A stretch of 16,499 bases of DNA from Gammaproteobacteria bacterium (GTDB lineage: Bacteria; Pseudomonadota; Gammaproteobacteria; Competibacterales; Competibacteraceae), in the NCBI GenBank assembly GCA_020047885.1, contig JAIFNF010000169.1, positions 1 to 16,499 of the forward strand, in the 5' to 3' direction. Position numbers and translations under genes: made by a program. The notes under the pieces were generated by a model that saw only the letters and a program-made list of their open reading frames with translations, was not told where the DNA came from and made no database searches. Positions 1 to 7,614 of the stretch are shown piece by piece. Every line of letters starts with the position of its first letter. Within the stretch, counting starts at the first letter, position 1.

Positions 1-1207
1 AGTAGGTGACCTGCTGGAACTCACCCATGCCGTAAATAATGTTCAAATTGCGATTGAGCGTCTCAGGATCGAGCAGTTCGCCCGGCTTGACGTGCAGTTG
101 GTTTTCGATGACTTGATCGGACAAGCGGGTATCATTCTTGATCCGGATAAAGTCGATGACGGTGTGATGGTTTTCGGGCATATCGGGTCGTGCGGCCAGA
201 TGCGCTTGATAGGCGGACGGGGATAACGACAGCCGGCTCAGTTCGATGCGCTTGTCATTGGCCGCAGCGTAGCCACTGGTGATCGCTTCCCGGGAACGAT
301 CGAAGGCGAGGCTGGAAAGATCCCCCAGATCCGGCGTGATCAGGATGTCCTGCGGCCCCAGGGTTTTGATCTGTTGCTGGGCGTTGCGCACGGTCAGAAT
401 GGTGGTGAGTTGCCCGGTGATGGACAGCAGCGAATTTAGTTCGCTGGTGGGCGCCAGTGGCGAGCCGACGTCGACCACGATGATGACATCCGGGCGGCAG
501 AGTTCCCGCACCACATCCACCGGGACGTTGTCCGACACGCCGCCGTCCACCAGCAGCTTGCCGTCCAGTCTGACCGGTGCCAGCGCACTGGGGATAGACA
601 TGCTGGCGCGCATCGCCATGGCCAGGTCGCCGGATTTCAGCACCACCGACGCGCCCGTGGCCAGGTCGGTCGCCACGGCCCGATAGGGTACCTTCAGCTT
701 GTCAAAGTCGCGGATCTCGGCGGCCGGCAGCGCCAGTTCCTGCAACAGCAGGAGCAGGTTCTGCCCTTGCAACAATCCCTGAGGAAGCCGCACGCTACCA
801 TCCTTAATGCCAACACCATTATTGGTCAGCAGAAAGCGCTGTTGTTGCTTGGTGCGGAACGGTAGATCGGCGCGCGGCGGCCCGTCAGTGAATGCGGCTG
901 GCCAGTCGATGCGCTGGACCGTCTCGGTCATTTGCTCGGGGGTCATTCCGGACGCGTACAAGCCGCCGACGATTGAGCCCATGCTAGTGCCGGCGATGCA
1001 GTCGACCGGAACGCGCAACTCCTGAAGCATCTGGAGTACGCCGACTTGAGCGATGCCGCGAGCGCCACCACCGCCCAGCACCAGGCCAATACGGGGGCGG
1101 TTCGGTGCTGTGCCCTCAGCGCTGGCTGCCAACGGACCGGCCAGGGCCAGCAGGAATAGGGTGAAGAGCAACCAGAATGGAGAACGATGCGTTCGGGGGT
1201 TGTACAT
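1..1207 (-). CDS. Patatin-like phospholipase with POTRA region, PlpD/type Vd-like (3' end outside window)
   Basis: Predicted secreted lipid acyl hydrolase (phospholipase A type); 402 codons are visible and the frame stays open to the window edge. Residues 1-30 form a signal peptide: basic start, hydrophobic FWLLFTLFLLALAG, small residues before a likely cleavage at ASA. The patatin domain spans about 38-235, with oxyanion loop LGGGGARG at 44-51, nucleophile Ser75 in GTSMG, and catalytic Asp221 in DGG, giving the Ser-Asp dyad of the family. From about residue 348 the sequence reads like a POTRA domain (VIDFIRIKND..LSDQVIENQL), and the C-terminal part running off the window would be expected to be an outer-membrane barrel, as in Pseudomonas PlpD. 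The ATG at 1207 was chosen because it starts a good signal peptide; no clear Shine-Dalgarno precedes it. Its first 92 bp overlap the AI-2E frame upstream. Family confident; barrel inferred. Confidence 0.88.
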   Translation of the reverse strand, partial: MYNPRTHRSPFWLLFTLFLLALAGPLAASAEGTAPNRPRIGLVLGGGGARGIAQVGVLQMLQELRVPVDCIAGTSMGSIVGGLYASGMTPEQMTETVQRIDWPAAFTDGPPRADLPFRTKQQQRFLLTNNGVGIKDGSVRLPQGLLQGQNLLLLLQELALPAAEIRDFDKLKVPYRAVATDLATGASVVLKSGDLAMAMRASMSIPSALAPVRLDGKLLVDGGVSDNVPVDVVRELCRPDVIIVVDVGSPLAPTSELNSLLSITGQLTTILTVRNAQQQIKTLGPQDILITPDLGDLSSLAFDRSREAITSGYAAANDKRIELSRLSLSPSAYQAHLAARPDMPENHHTVIDFIRIKNDTRLSDQVIENQLHVKPGELLDPETLNRNLNIIYGMGEFQQVTY

Positions 1208-2327
1208 GGAAGGTGCCCGGAAAATGAACCGGATGTTTCCTAAGCGATGTCGTCTCGATACACAACCGGCCGTGGGGACACTGAGGCCACATCTGGAGCC
1301 GCATCTCCGGGCCGAGCAGGATGGCCAGCGGGCGGGTATGGGGGTTCGCATCCAGGGCGATGACCAAGGCGGCAGTCAGGGGCACCGCGAGGAACATCCC
1401 CACCGTGCCGAACAGCCAGCCCCAGAACAAGAGCGAGATAAAGATCGCCAGGCTGGAGACGCCGAGTCCCTTCCCCATGATCCGGGGTTCAAGCACGTTC
1501 CCAATCACGGTATTGATCACGAGATAGCCGATGGCCACGAGCAGCGCCGTCCGTGGATCAACCTGGATCAGCGCGAGGAAGACCGGGGGGATCATCATCA
1601 CGATGTTTCCGACCACCGGCACGAAATTCAGAAAGAACGCCAGCACCGTCCAGAGGATGGCAAAATCGATGCCGAAAAACCACAGCAACAGCCAAACACA
1701 AGCCGCGGTGCCAAGGCTGGTCAGGGCCTTGATCTGCATGTAACGGTTCACGGTGTCCAGCAGCCGCTGCAGGCGCGCCTCGCCCGCTTCGGTTAAACCA
1801 AAGGCCGCCCGCAACTTGGCCGGGAGGGTGGTTGCCTCCAGCAGGATGAAGATCGTGGCGAGCAGAACCAGGAAGAACATCGCGAGGATGCCGCTGGCGT
1901 TGGACAGCAAGAGTCTGACGCCGTGGGCCAGATTGTTCGGATCCAGCAGATCCGGTAGCGCCTCGCGGGAACCACTGGCACCCACACCCTCCAACCAGCC
2001 GCCGAATTGGTCGCTGAACGCCATGAACCGCTCATGATAGGTCGGCAAGCTGTCCCTGAATCCTTCCACGGCCCCGGTGGTCACCAGCGCGAGCAGGCTG
2101 CCGATATCCAGCAGGATGAAAGCGATCGCCGCCAAGGCACCCCATTTCGGGACTCCACGACGGCGCATCCAATGCAGCATCGGGGTCGCAACGATGGCAA
2201 TGAACACCGCGAGCAGGATGGGTACCAGGATCGATGCGGCAGACTGAAGGACGGTGATCACCAGGGCGAAGGCCCCAGCGACGAGCAGGCCACGGGCCGG
2301 GGTGCTGAATGCGTGGTTGGAGGTCAT
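1116..2327 (-). CDS. AI-2E family transporter (YdiK/TqsA/PerM-type permease) with unusual C-terminal tail
   Basis: A 403-residue inner-membrane protein with about eight helices. Family traits include the N-terminal hydrophobic pair (ALVITVLQSAASILVPILLAVFIAIV), the long central soluble segment, and the conserved C-terminal half with FLNFVPVVGNIV, a proline-rich PPVFLAL helix, NTVIGNVLEPRIMGKGLGVSSLAIFISLLFWGW and the closing FLAVPLTAALVIAL. Family members have been linked to autoinducer-2 or other small-molecule export and to Na+/H+ exchange; the substrate here cannot be read from sequence. The ATG at 2327 has GGAGAG about 6 nt upstream and lies 15 bp after the hydrolase gene, so the two are probably co-transcribed. 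Homologues normally end near residue 340, at LAILLGPE; here about 60 residues of low-complexity, non-family sequence follow, and the last 92 bp lie inside the patatin gene. This may be a lost stop codon. Confidence 0.9.
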   Translation of the reverse strand: MTSNHAFSTPARGLLVAGAFALVITVLQSAASILVPILLAVFIAIVATPMLHWMRRRGVPKWGALAAIAFILLDIGSLLALVTTGAVEGFRDSLPTYHERFMAFSDQFGGWLEGVGASGSREALPDLLDPNNLAHGVRLLLSNASGILAMFFLVLLATIFILLEATTLPAKLRAAFGLTEAGEARLQRLLDTVNRYMQIKALTSLGTAACVWLLLWFFGIDFAILWTVLAFFLNFVPVVGNIVMMIPPVFLALIQVDPRTALLVAIGYLVINTVIGNVLEPRIMGKGLGVSSLAIFISLLFWGWLFGTVGMFLAVPLTAALVIALDANPHTRPLAILLGPEMRLQMWPQCPHGRLCIETTSLRKHPVHFPGTFHVQPPNASFSILVALHPIPAGPGRSVGSQR

Positions 2328-2342
2328 GGGTCGCTCTCCGCT

Positions 2343-3809
2343 TCATGGCCGTTGGATCGGGCGGGGGATACCCTGCTCAATCCGTTCCAGCATGTAGGGA
2401 AAGAACGGGGTGGAGGACATGCGAATCAGCGAATCCAGACTGACGATGAGCGTACCGCGCTCACCGCGAGGGGCAACCGCGCCCAGGCTGACCCCATACT
2501 CCTCCACCGGATCAGGAAACATACCATACAGGGAATCGCTCAGTGGAAACGGCAGGGCGACATGCGACAGCGAAAACACGCCCAGCGGATAGGACAACCC
2601 CAATTCACGGGTCTGCTCCGTGGTTGCCCCGGCTGCCGTGACCCGCTCCATGACCTGGCTGGTGTCGGGATGGAGGTTGGTGATGATCGTGGTTCTGAAC
2701 GAACGGGGGGCGTCGGGCAGAATGCGGTTCAGCATGGTGTTGGCGCTGGTGCGCATCAGTGGCCCAAATTTGACGTTCCGGTTCAAATCGAACAGAACCA
2801 GTTCACTCCCGTTATCGGGAAGCTGTTGATACAACGCGGTAATAATCGCCCGGGTGCTGACGGTAAAATCCACCACCGACTGAAAGGTGAGGATCGGCGG
2901 CAACTCGGCGAGTTTTCCTTCGCTGGCGTAGTGTGCAATCCGGGGTTGCAGGGCGCGCGTCAGCAACGAAGATTGCCGGGCACCATTGATCGGGAACGAG
3001 TTGTATTTGAAGGGATTAAACTCCGGCACGATGCCGAGCCACGCCGCCTTCGCAAAGGGCGGAAAGATCGCGGGCCAACCGAAGATTCCGGCAAACCGTG
3101 CCATCTCCGTAATCCCGATCATCGGCGAAATCAGCACAACCCGCTCCGGACGGGTCAGCTTCGGGTCGCCGAGTACGTCCAGCGCGTACATCATCGCCAG
3201 CGCGCCGCCATTGGAGAAGCCGATAATGTGCAACGGTGCCTTGGGGTCGATCCGCCGCCGCGCTTCCCGCACCGCCAGATGGGTCGCCGCTACCCAGTCT
3301 TCCCATTCCACATTGGTCAGACCCGCGGGGACCGTGCCATGCCCCGGTAACCGGATAGCGACGGAAACAAAGCCGCGGGCCTGATAGAGGCGGGCAATGT
3401 GGCGCAGGCTGTAGGGCGAATCGGTCAGTCCATGCAGGAACACCACCGCGCCAACAGGAGTCCCAGTCGGCTCCAGAATGTAGGAGCGGTTCCAGTCGGT
3501 GGCAAAGTTCCCTGGATAAATCGGGCTACCCGCAAAATAGCGATTAGCGGGAACCTGGTCTTCCGGGGCTAACTTTTCGGTCACATTGACGCGCACACTC
3601 TCGAAGACCTGGCGCTCCGCCGCCAGATAGTCCTCCCAGGTGATCTTGGCCAGTTCCTGGGCGGTCAGTTCGTCAGGCGCATAGGTGTGCCAGGGTGCCA
3701 GTGGCTCGCCGCGCTGCGAATCATAGGCGCGGATCGCCAACAAGGTCACGATGCTGGCAGCCAACAGCAGACCGACGATTTTCAACAGCTTGATGGCTTT
3801 CGCCCTCAC
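2343..3809 (-). CDS. Membrane-anchored alpha/beta hydrolase (serine esterase/lipase fold)
   Basis: A 488-residue hydrolase. One N-terminal membrane helix (about residues 8-26) would anchor it with the enzyme on the periplasmic side. The fold is clear: VVFLHGLTDSP (oxyanion region, 122-132), RLPGHG at 153-158, nucleophile Ser199 in GFSNG, probable acid Asp314 in FQSVVD, and His416 in LSHVALPF. The substrate is unknown; an ester or lipid is the simplest guess. I chose a GTG start at 3809 because GAGGAG sits 7 nt before it and the anchor follows at once. The frame stays open upstream to 3914, but that start would place about 35 extra, non-hydrophobic residues before the anchor and overlap the META gene by 41 bp. 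With the GTG start the spacing to the META gene is 64 bp. The AI-2E permease follows 15 bp downstream. Confidence 0.87.
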   Translation of the reverse strand: MRAKAIKLLKIVGLLLAASIVTLLAIRAYDSQRGEPLAPWHTYAPDELTAQELAKITWEDYLAAERQVFESVRVNVTEKLAPEDQVPANRYFAGSPIYPGNFATDWNRSYILEPTGTPVGAVVFLHGLTDSPYSLRHIARLYQARGFVSVAIRLPGHGTVPAGLTNVEWEDWVAATHLAVREARRRIDPKAPLHIIGFSNGGALAMMYALDVLGDPKLTRPERVVLISPMIGITEMARFAGIFGWPAIFPPFAKAAWLGIVPEFNPFKYNSFPINGARQSSLLTRALQPRIAHYASEGKLAELPPILTFQSVVDFTVSTRAIITALYQQLPDNGSELVLFDLNRNVKFGPLMRTSANTMLNRILPDAPRSFRTTIITNLHPDTSQVMERVTAAGATTEQTRELGLSYPLGVFSLSHVALPFPLSDSLYGMFPDPVEEYGVSLGAVAPRGERGTLIVSLDSLIRMSSTPFFPYMLERIEQGIPRPIQRP

Positions 3810-3873
3810 GACCAGGCTCCTCTTTGATGGTTGAATGGCGTCTTCACGGGTTCGCTGGACAGCGATAGCGCGT

Positions 3874-4680
3874 TCAGTCGCCGCTGGCCTGGAACAACGC
3901 GACCAGCGCATCATCCGCGGTGCGCAATTCCAGTTGCTGACCTTGAATCGCGTAGGTCGCGGCGGTCGTCAGCGCCTTGAGGTATGCGCTTTCCTGTTGC
4001 ATCACCCCGTCCGGCTCAGGACAGGTCTTGCGCGTTGCCCCTGGGGTCTGGATGGTGATCGCTGATTCCTGGATGACATAAGTCGCTCGATAATGATTGC
4101 AGCCGGCCGCCCCGCTCAGCGTACCGTCAGCGCCAAATACGGCGGTAATCTCACTGCCCTCCAGCAGCGAAACCACGGCGTCGCGACCGTTGTTGTAAAC
4201 GGTCGCCCGCCAGGTGACGCCCTTCAACGCGGTCGGTTGCTGCGCCTTGAAAGCCGCGATCTTCTGCCCGCCAGCATCCAGCCAGAGGAGTTGGCCGTCC
4301 GCGATTTGGTAAGCCCTGGTCGCGGCCAACGCCGCCATCAACGACTGTTCAATGACCGCCCGGGGTTCAGGACAGGCCATCATCGTCGCCGCCGCCAAAC
4401 CGAGGGTCAACTTGCCGTTATTCACGGTGTAACTGGCGGTGTAGCGATTACAGCCGCCGCTGCCACTGACTGCGCCATTGGCAAAGGTCGCGGTGGCTTC
4501 AACGCTGTTCGGGACGGCGTGAAGCTGACCATCTGCATGACCGACCTGGGTCAATCGCCAGGTTGCGCCTTCAAGTGCAGACTTATCCATCGTCAGTGTG
4601 GCCCTATCCATCGTACAAGCCCACAATAAAACCGGCGCCACCCAAAGGACCAGCATCCGCAAAAAGCGTGCATTCACCAT
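3874..4680 (-). CDS. Tandem META-domain (HslJ-like) lipoprotein or secreted protein
   Basis: A 268-residue exported protein with two META domains, the fold of E. coli HslJ. Domain 1 is about residues 35-147 (W41..GCNRY 76-80..CPEP 103-106) and domain 2 about 150-265 (W157..GCNHY 193-197..CPEP 220-223). Each copy has two cysteines (77/103 and 194/220) placed to form one disulfide, pointing to the periplasm or outer membrane. The N-terminus (LVLWVAPVLLWAC, Cys22) looks like a lipoprotein signal, although Trp at -2 departs from the usual lipobox, so simple secretion is possible. Start: GGGAGG lies 7 nt before the ATG. It is 20 bp downstream of the four-helix membrane protein gene and probably in one transcript with it. 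HslJ is heat-inducible in E. coli; regulation here is not visible. No enzymatic role is known for META domains. Confidence 0.87.
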   Translation of the reverse strand: MVNARFLRMLVLWVAPVLLWACTMDRATLTMDKSALEGATWRLTQVGHADGQLHAVPNSVEATATFANGAVSGSGGCNRYTASYTVNNGKLTLGLAAATMMACPEPRAVIEQSLMAALAATRAYQIADGQLLWLDAGGQKIAAFKAQQPTALKGVTWRATVYNNGRDAVVSLLEGSEITAVFGADGTLSGAAGCNHYRATYVIQESAITIQTPGATRKTCPEPDGVMQQESAYLKALTTAATYAIQGQQLELRTADDALVALFQASGD

Positions 4681-4700
4681 CTATCATCCTCCCTTCTTAA

Positions 4701-5318
4701 TCATTGCGCGGGTGGAGGAAACTCCGCGGACACTTGCATCGTTCGGAACAGGAGCCAGAGACTCAGAATCAATACGACCAACTCGGCGAAAACCAACAGG
4801 CTTAAGGCCATCAAACTCAACATGTCGATGGCGGATACCCAACCCATCGGGCCAGCGTCAGGCGTTTGGAGCACGGGGAATCCCCCTACACCCCCTTGAG
4901 GTGCGGCGAGGAAATAAAACAGCAGGTGCCCGGTCTCGATCACCATCACCAGCATGGAAAATAGCAGGCCAATCCCACTGGAGATCAATCCCGTCCAGAC
5001 CGAGCGGATGACCGAGGAGGCCGGCGGACACGCTTGCGGATCAGCAATCCTTTTTGCCAGGCGGGTATGCCGATGAAACCAAACGATGGTGAAAATCAGG
5101 ATCAGTAAACTGGCCAGCGTCAAGTATTCAACGAGAACGAATCCAGCGCGTGGACCGGAAGGAGAGCGCGTAAAAATGAAGGCATAGACCATCAGGAGAA
5201 AGGGAATGGATCCCACGACGATCTGCACCCAGAAACCGATCCGGCCGAGCCGGGAAAAGGTTTTGGCCAGGCTCTGGGTTCCCGACGATTGCAAACTTTC
5301 CATGAGTTTTTTTAGCAT
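4701..5318 (-). CDS. Four-helix integral membrane protein, probably DUF3611 family
   Basis: A 205-residue protein of unknown function. Four hydrophobic segments are visible, at about residues 27-49 (IGFWVQIVVGSIPFLLMVYAFIF), 58-82, 108-138 and 162-192. Short basic stretches lie at the N-terminus and after helix 2 (HRHTRLAKRI), consistent with both ends in the cytoplasm. The N-terminal pattern FSRLGRIGFWVQIVVG and the loop after helix 2 recall DUF3611 proteins, known mainly from cyanobacteria and plants. I recognise this from memory only, so it is tentative. The SD before the ATG is modest (CAGGTAA). The gene lies 110 bp after the DUF3011 gene and 20 bp before the META gene. No enzymatic motif is seen. 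Confidence 0.78.
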   Translation of the reverse strand: MLKKLMESLQSSGTQSLAKTFSRLGRIGFWVQIVVGSIPFLLMVYAFIFTRSPSGPRAGFVLVEYLTLASLLILIFTIVWFHRHTRLAKRIADPQACPPASSVIRSVWTGLISSGIGLLFSMLVMVIETGHLLFYFLAAPQGGVGGFPVLQTPDAGPMGWVSAIDMLSLMALSLLVFAELVVLILSLWLLFRTMQVSAEFPPPAQ

Positions 5319-5390
5319 GATGATTACCTGCCAGTTTGGTGTTTCTTCTTGGAAGATATGAGCGGGCGTAACCCACTCGATGAAACGATT

Positions 5391-5420
5391 GCGCCGTTAG
5401 CCCAATCCAGCGAACGGCGC
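5391..5420 (-). terminator. Hairpin between DUF3011 gene and next gene; possible weak terminator
   Basis: The arms GCGCCGTT (5391-5398) and AACGGCGC (5413-5420) are perfectly complementary and lie just downstream of the DUF3011 stop codon in the transcribed direction. The loop is 14 nt and no uridine run follows on the minus strand, so this is not a typical intrinsic terminator. It may attenuate or stabilise the transcript end. Confidence 0.25.
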
Positions 5421-5428
5421 GGCTAAAC

Positions 5429-5911
5429 TCAACGAATCTCAAATTCGGCGCGGCAACCACGGTCTACCCATACCCCACGCCGGTTGTAACCCCAGGAACT
5501 GTTGAAGCGACAAGGCGCTCTGCTCAATTGCCGGATCAGAATCACCTCATTGCGAACGTCCGCCCGACATAAGTAGCGACCGCTGCCCTCGGCGGAGCAA
5601 GTCAAACGCTGGCCGCGGCGGTGGTCACTGCTGCCGATGCGGAATTCGGCGCGACAACCACGATCCACCCAAATCCCGTTCCGGTCATAGCCCCAGGTCT
5701 GATTTCTCCGGCAAGCCGAGCTGCTCAATTGCCGTTGGAGCTGCACACCACCCCGGGTGTCGACGCGACAATACTGGTAGCGATTGTTGATCGACTCGCA
5801 GACGATATGGCGCGGGCGCGCTTCGGCATTCTGAACCGGTAGTCCCGTCAATGCCCCGACGAGTACGCTGCCCAGCAGAGCCGTCGTCAAGGTAATCAGT
5901 CTCGTTTTCAT
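5429..5911 (-). CDS. Secreted DUF3011 protein with two cysteine-rich repeats
   Basis: A 160-residue exported protein of unknown function. The signal peptide covers about residues 1-32 (MKTRLITLTTALLGSVLVGALTG..AEA). The mature part holds two copies of the DUF3011 repeat, each about 55 residues. Each copy opens with a Cys near RYxxCR, has QLS..(A/P)CR, then WGY(D/N)R(N/R)G(I/V)WVDRGCRAEF. Four cysteines per copy suggest two disulfides each and a periplasmic or extracellular location. The ATG at 5911 is preferred: GAGGG lies 11 nt upstream and the signal peptide begins there. A TTG six codons further upstream would place the SD inside the coding region. The 55-bp gap after the Mrp operon could hold a promoter, but I see no convincing boxes. 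Confidence 0.86.
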   Translation of the reverse strand: MKTRLITLTTALLGSVLVGALTGLPVQNAEARPRHIVCESINNRYQYCRVDTRGGVQLQRQLSSSACRRNQTWGYDRNGIWVDRGCRAEFRIGSSDHRRGQRLTCSAEGSGRYLCRADVRNEVILIRQLSRAPCRFNSSWGYNRRGVWVDRGCRAEFEIR

Positions 5912-5966
5912 GGTGAATAGTACCCTCAAGCTTACGTCATGAGCTTCAATGGTTGTGCAGCCGCGA

Positions 5967-7601
5967 TCAATGTCCGTTGAACATCACTCCGCCCAGGATC
6001 AGGATCAGCGTTAGCAGTGACAGACCCGCCACCGGCCATTGCCGCAATACGCCTTCCACCCGCTCCAAAACTTCTTCGCAGCGCACGACGACGCGCATAG
6101 CGGGTTGACCCACGACCACGATGTCGCCTTCCGGCACTTCGGGCAGATACCTTTCCCAGCGCCACAGTCCGAGCGCCAGTCCAGCACCGATCAACAGGAG
6201 CCATAACGCCGCCCAAAGCATCCCCGACTGGAGCGCATCATACGCAGTGCCCATTCCGGCCACTGAATACAGTGTCCAGGGAACCCCGAGCGCGGCAACG
6301 AACATCAACATCCAGGGTAAAGCGATTCCCCAGGGCGCTGCCGCCGCTGAATCCGGCGAGGCGCTCGCTGCCAAACGGTGGAGGAAATGCAGCATCAATA
6401 GTGTAGTCCCAATTGCCGACAGATTTGCGAGCAGTTCCACGAGTCCATCCCCTAAAACCGGCTTTATCGCTAATTTCGCCAAAGCGCCGCCGGTGAACGG
6501 CAGCCCGCCGACGCCCAGAGCCAGGATAGCCACCGGAACCAGCACCCACCAAAGACGTCGCGAGCCGGTCGCGGCCACCACGCCGACGGCCAGGAACAGT
6601 GCGCCCTTGGCCATGAGATGGTGCGCTGAATAGAAGGTTGCGGCCAGCACCGCACTGCTCTGACCGGCCGCCAGGCCCATGCCGAGGACGGTGGCGACCA
6701 CGCCCATCTGGCTGACGCTGGAATAAGCCAGCACCGTTTTCGGATTGGGTTGGGTAATGCCGATGACCACGCTGTAAAACGCGGTGAACAGGCCGATGAC
6801 CGTGAGCGCAACGCCCCAGTCCGGCAGCGGAACGTCGAACGGCAGGAAGCGGATCAATCCGATTACGCCGGCCTTGATAATCGCGCCGCTGAGTACCGCT
6901 GAAGCCGGCATCGGCGCTGCCGGATGGGCGACCGGCAGCCAGACATGCAACGGCGCCAGGCCCATTTTCAGCCCGAAACCGGCGATCAGCAACGCCATGG
7001 TCGGGTCGCGCCACGGTGAGGTGGGTAATGCCGCTACGGCATCGCGGATGGCCAGGCTGTCGCCAGGAGTGGCGGACGCCAGCAGCACGAAGCCCATCAG
7101 CAAACAAATTTCCCCCAACAACGCCAGCACCAGATAAATCATTCCCGCCTGTCCCGCCCGTGGCGTACCGTCAAACACCACCAGACCGTAGGCCGCCAGA
7201 CTGACCAGGGCGAACGCCAGGTAAAAGGTGAGCAGGTCTGCGGCGATGAAGACGCCCAGACTGCCGGTCAACGTCAGTAGCCAATAGATTGAGAAGCGGC
7301 CGTGATAGGTCTTGCCGCGCAGATAGGTTCCGGCATAAAGACCGGCGGCGCTCCACAGTAGCGCGGCGACGCCCAGCAGGATCGTTCCCGTGGTGTCTAA
7401 CATGAAGGTAATACGCAGGCGCGTTTCGTCAAACACCAAGGGTGGGCTATTGACCGCCAGCAACGCGGCCGCTAATGCCGGGAGCGGTGCCAACGCCAGC
7501 AGGTTCGGCATTCGGTCGCGCCAGGTCCGCGACCAACACGCGAATAGTAGCCCGACCGGCGTGGCCAGTGCGGCCAGCAACAGCATTCCGCTGAGGGTCA
7601 T
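5967..7601 (-). CDS. Second MnhD/NuoN-like proton-translocating subunit of the Mrp antiporter
   Basis: A 544-residue polytopic membrane protein of the proton-conducting transporter family shared by Mrp antiporters and complex I (NuoL/M/N). Family markers are the TM7 lysine Lys212 in GLKMGLAPLHVWLPVAHPAAP and the TM8 lysine Lys243 in SGAIIKAG, followed by PNPKTVLAYSSVSQMG and HHLMAKGALFL. The TM5 position usually held by a glutamate (LELLS-like motif) reads FALVS here, with Ala131. Start: ATG at 7601 with GAGGAA 9 nt upstream; this SD overlaps the stop codon of mnhD (13-bp gap), so translation is likely coupled. The frame is open 42 codons further up, but that part lies inside mnhD and is not membrane-like. 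The last ~50 residues form a basic and acidic stretch (RVVVRCEEVLERVEGVLRQW) plus a final helix. It is the last gene of the Mrp operon and probably stands in for the NuoL-like part of MnhA. Confidence 0.88.
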   Translation of the reverse strand: MTLSGMLLLAALATPVGLLFACWSRTWRDRMPNLLALAPLPALAAALLAVNSPPLVFDETRLRITFMLDTTGTILLGVAALLWSAAGLYAGTYLRGKTYHGRFSIYWLLTLTGSLGVFIAADLLTFYLAFALVSLAAYGLVVFDGTPRAGQAGMIYLVLALLGEICLLMGFVLLASATPGDSLAIRDAVAALPTSPWRDPTMALLIAGFGLKMGLAPLHVWLPVAHPAAPMPASAVLSGAIIKAGVIGLIRFLPFDVPLPDWGVALTVIGLFTAFYSVVIGITQPNPKTVLAYSSVSQMGVVATVLGMGLAAGQSSAVLAATFYSAHHLMAKGALFLAVGVVAATGSRRLWWVLVPVAILALGVGGLPFTGGALAKLAIKPVLGDGLVELLANLSAIGTTLLMLHFLHRLAASASPDSAAAAPWGIALPWMLMFVAALGVPWTLYSVAGMGTAYDALQSGMLWAALWLLLIGAGLALGLWRWERYLPEVPEGDIVVVGQPAMRVVVRCEEVLERVEGVLRQWPVAGLSLLTLILILGGVMFNGH

Positions 7602-7614
7602 CGCGATGGGTTCC

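Noticed and set aside
1053..1796. Plus-strand open frame of 247 codons
   Set aside because: Antisense to the patatin and AI-2E genes; the His/Glu/Arg/Gln-rich product and lack of motifs mark it as a shadow.
2007..3350. Long plus-strand open frame of 447 codons
   Set aside because: It is antisense to the alpha/beta hydrolase and AI-2E permease, which have clear family motifs. Its product is charged, low-complexity sequence with no recognisable domain, as expected of a GC-rich shadow frame.
3810..3914. Upstream extension of the alpha/beta hydrolase to an ATG at 3914
   Set aside because: It would add 35 non-conserved residues before the membrane anchor and overlap the META gene, whereas GAGGAG sits 7 nt before the GTG at 3809.
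6238..7107. Minus-strand frame of 289 codons inside the second MnhD-like gene
   Set aside because: It is the wrong-frame reading of a real membrane protein gene, rich in Arg, Gly and Pro with no helices.
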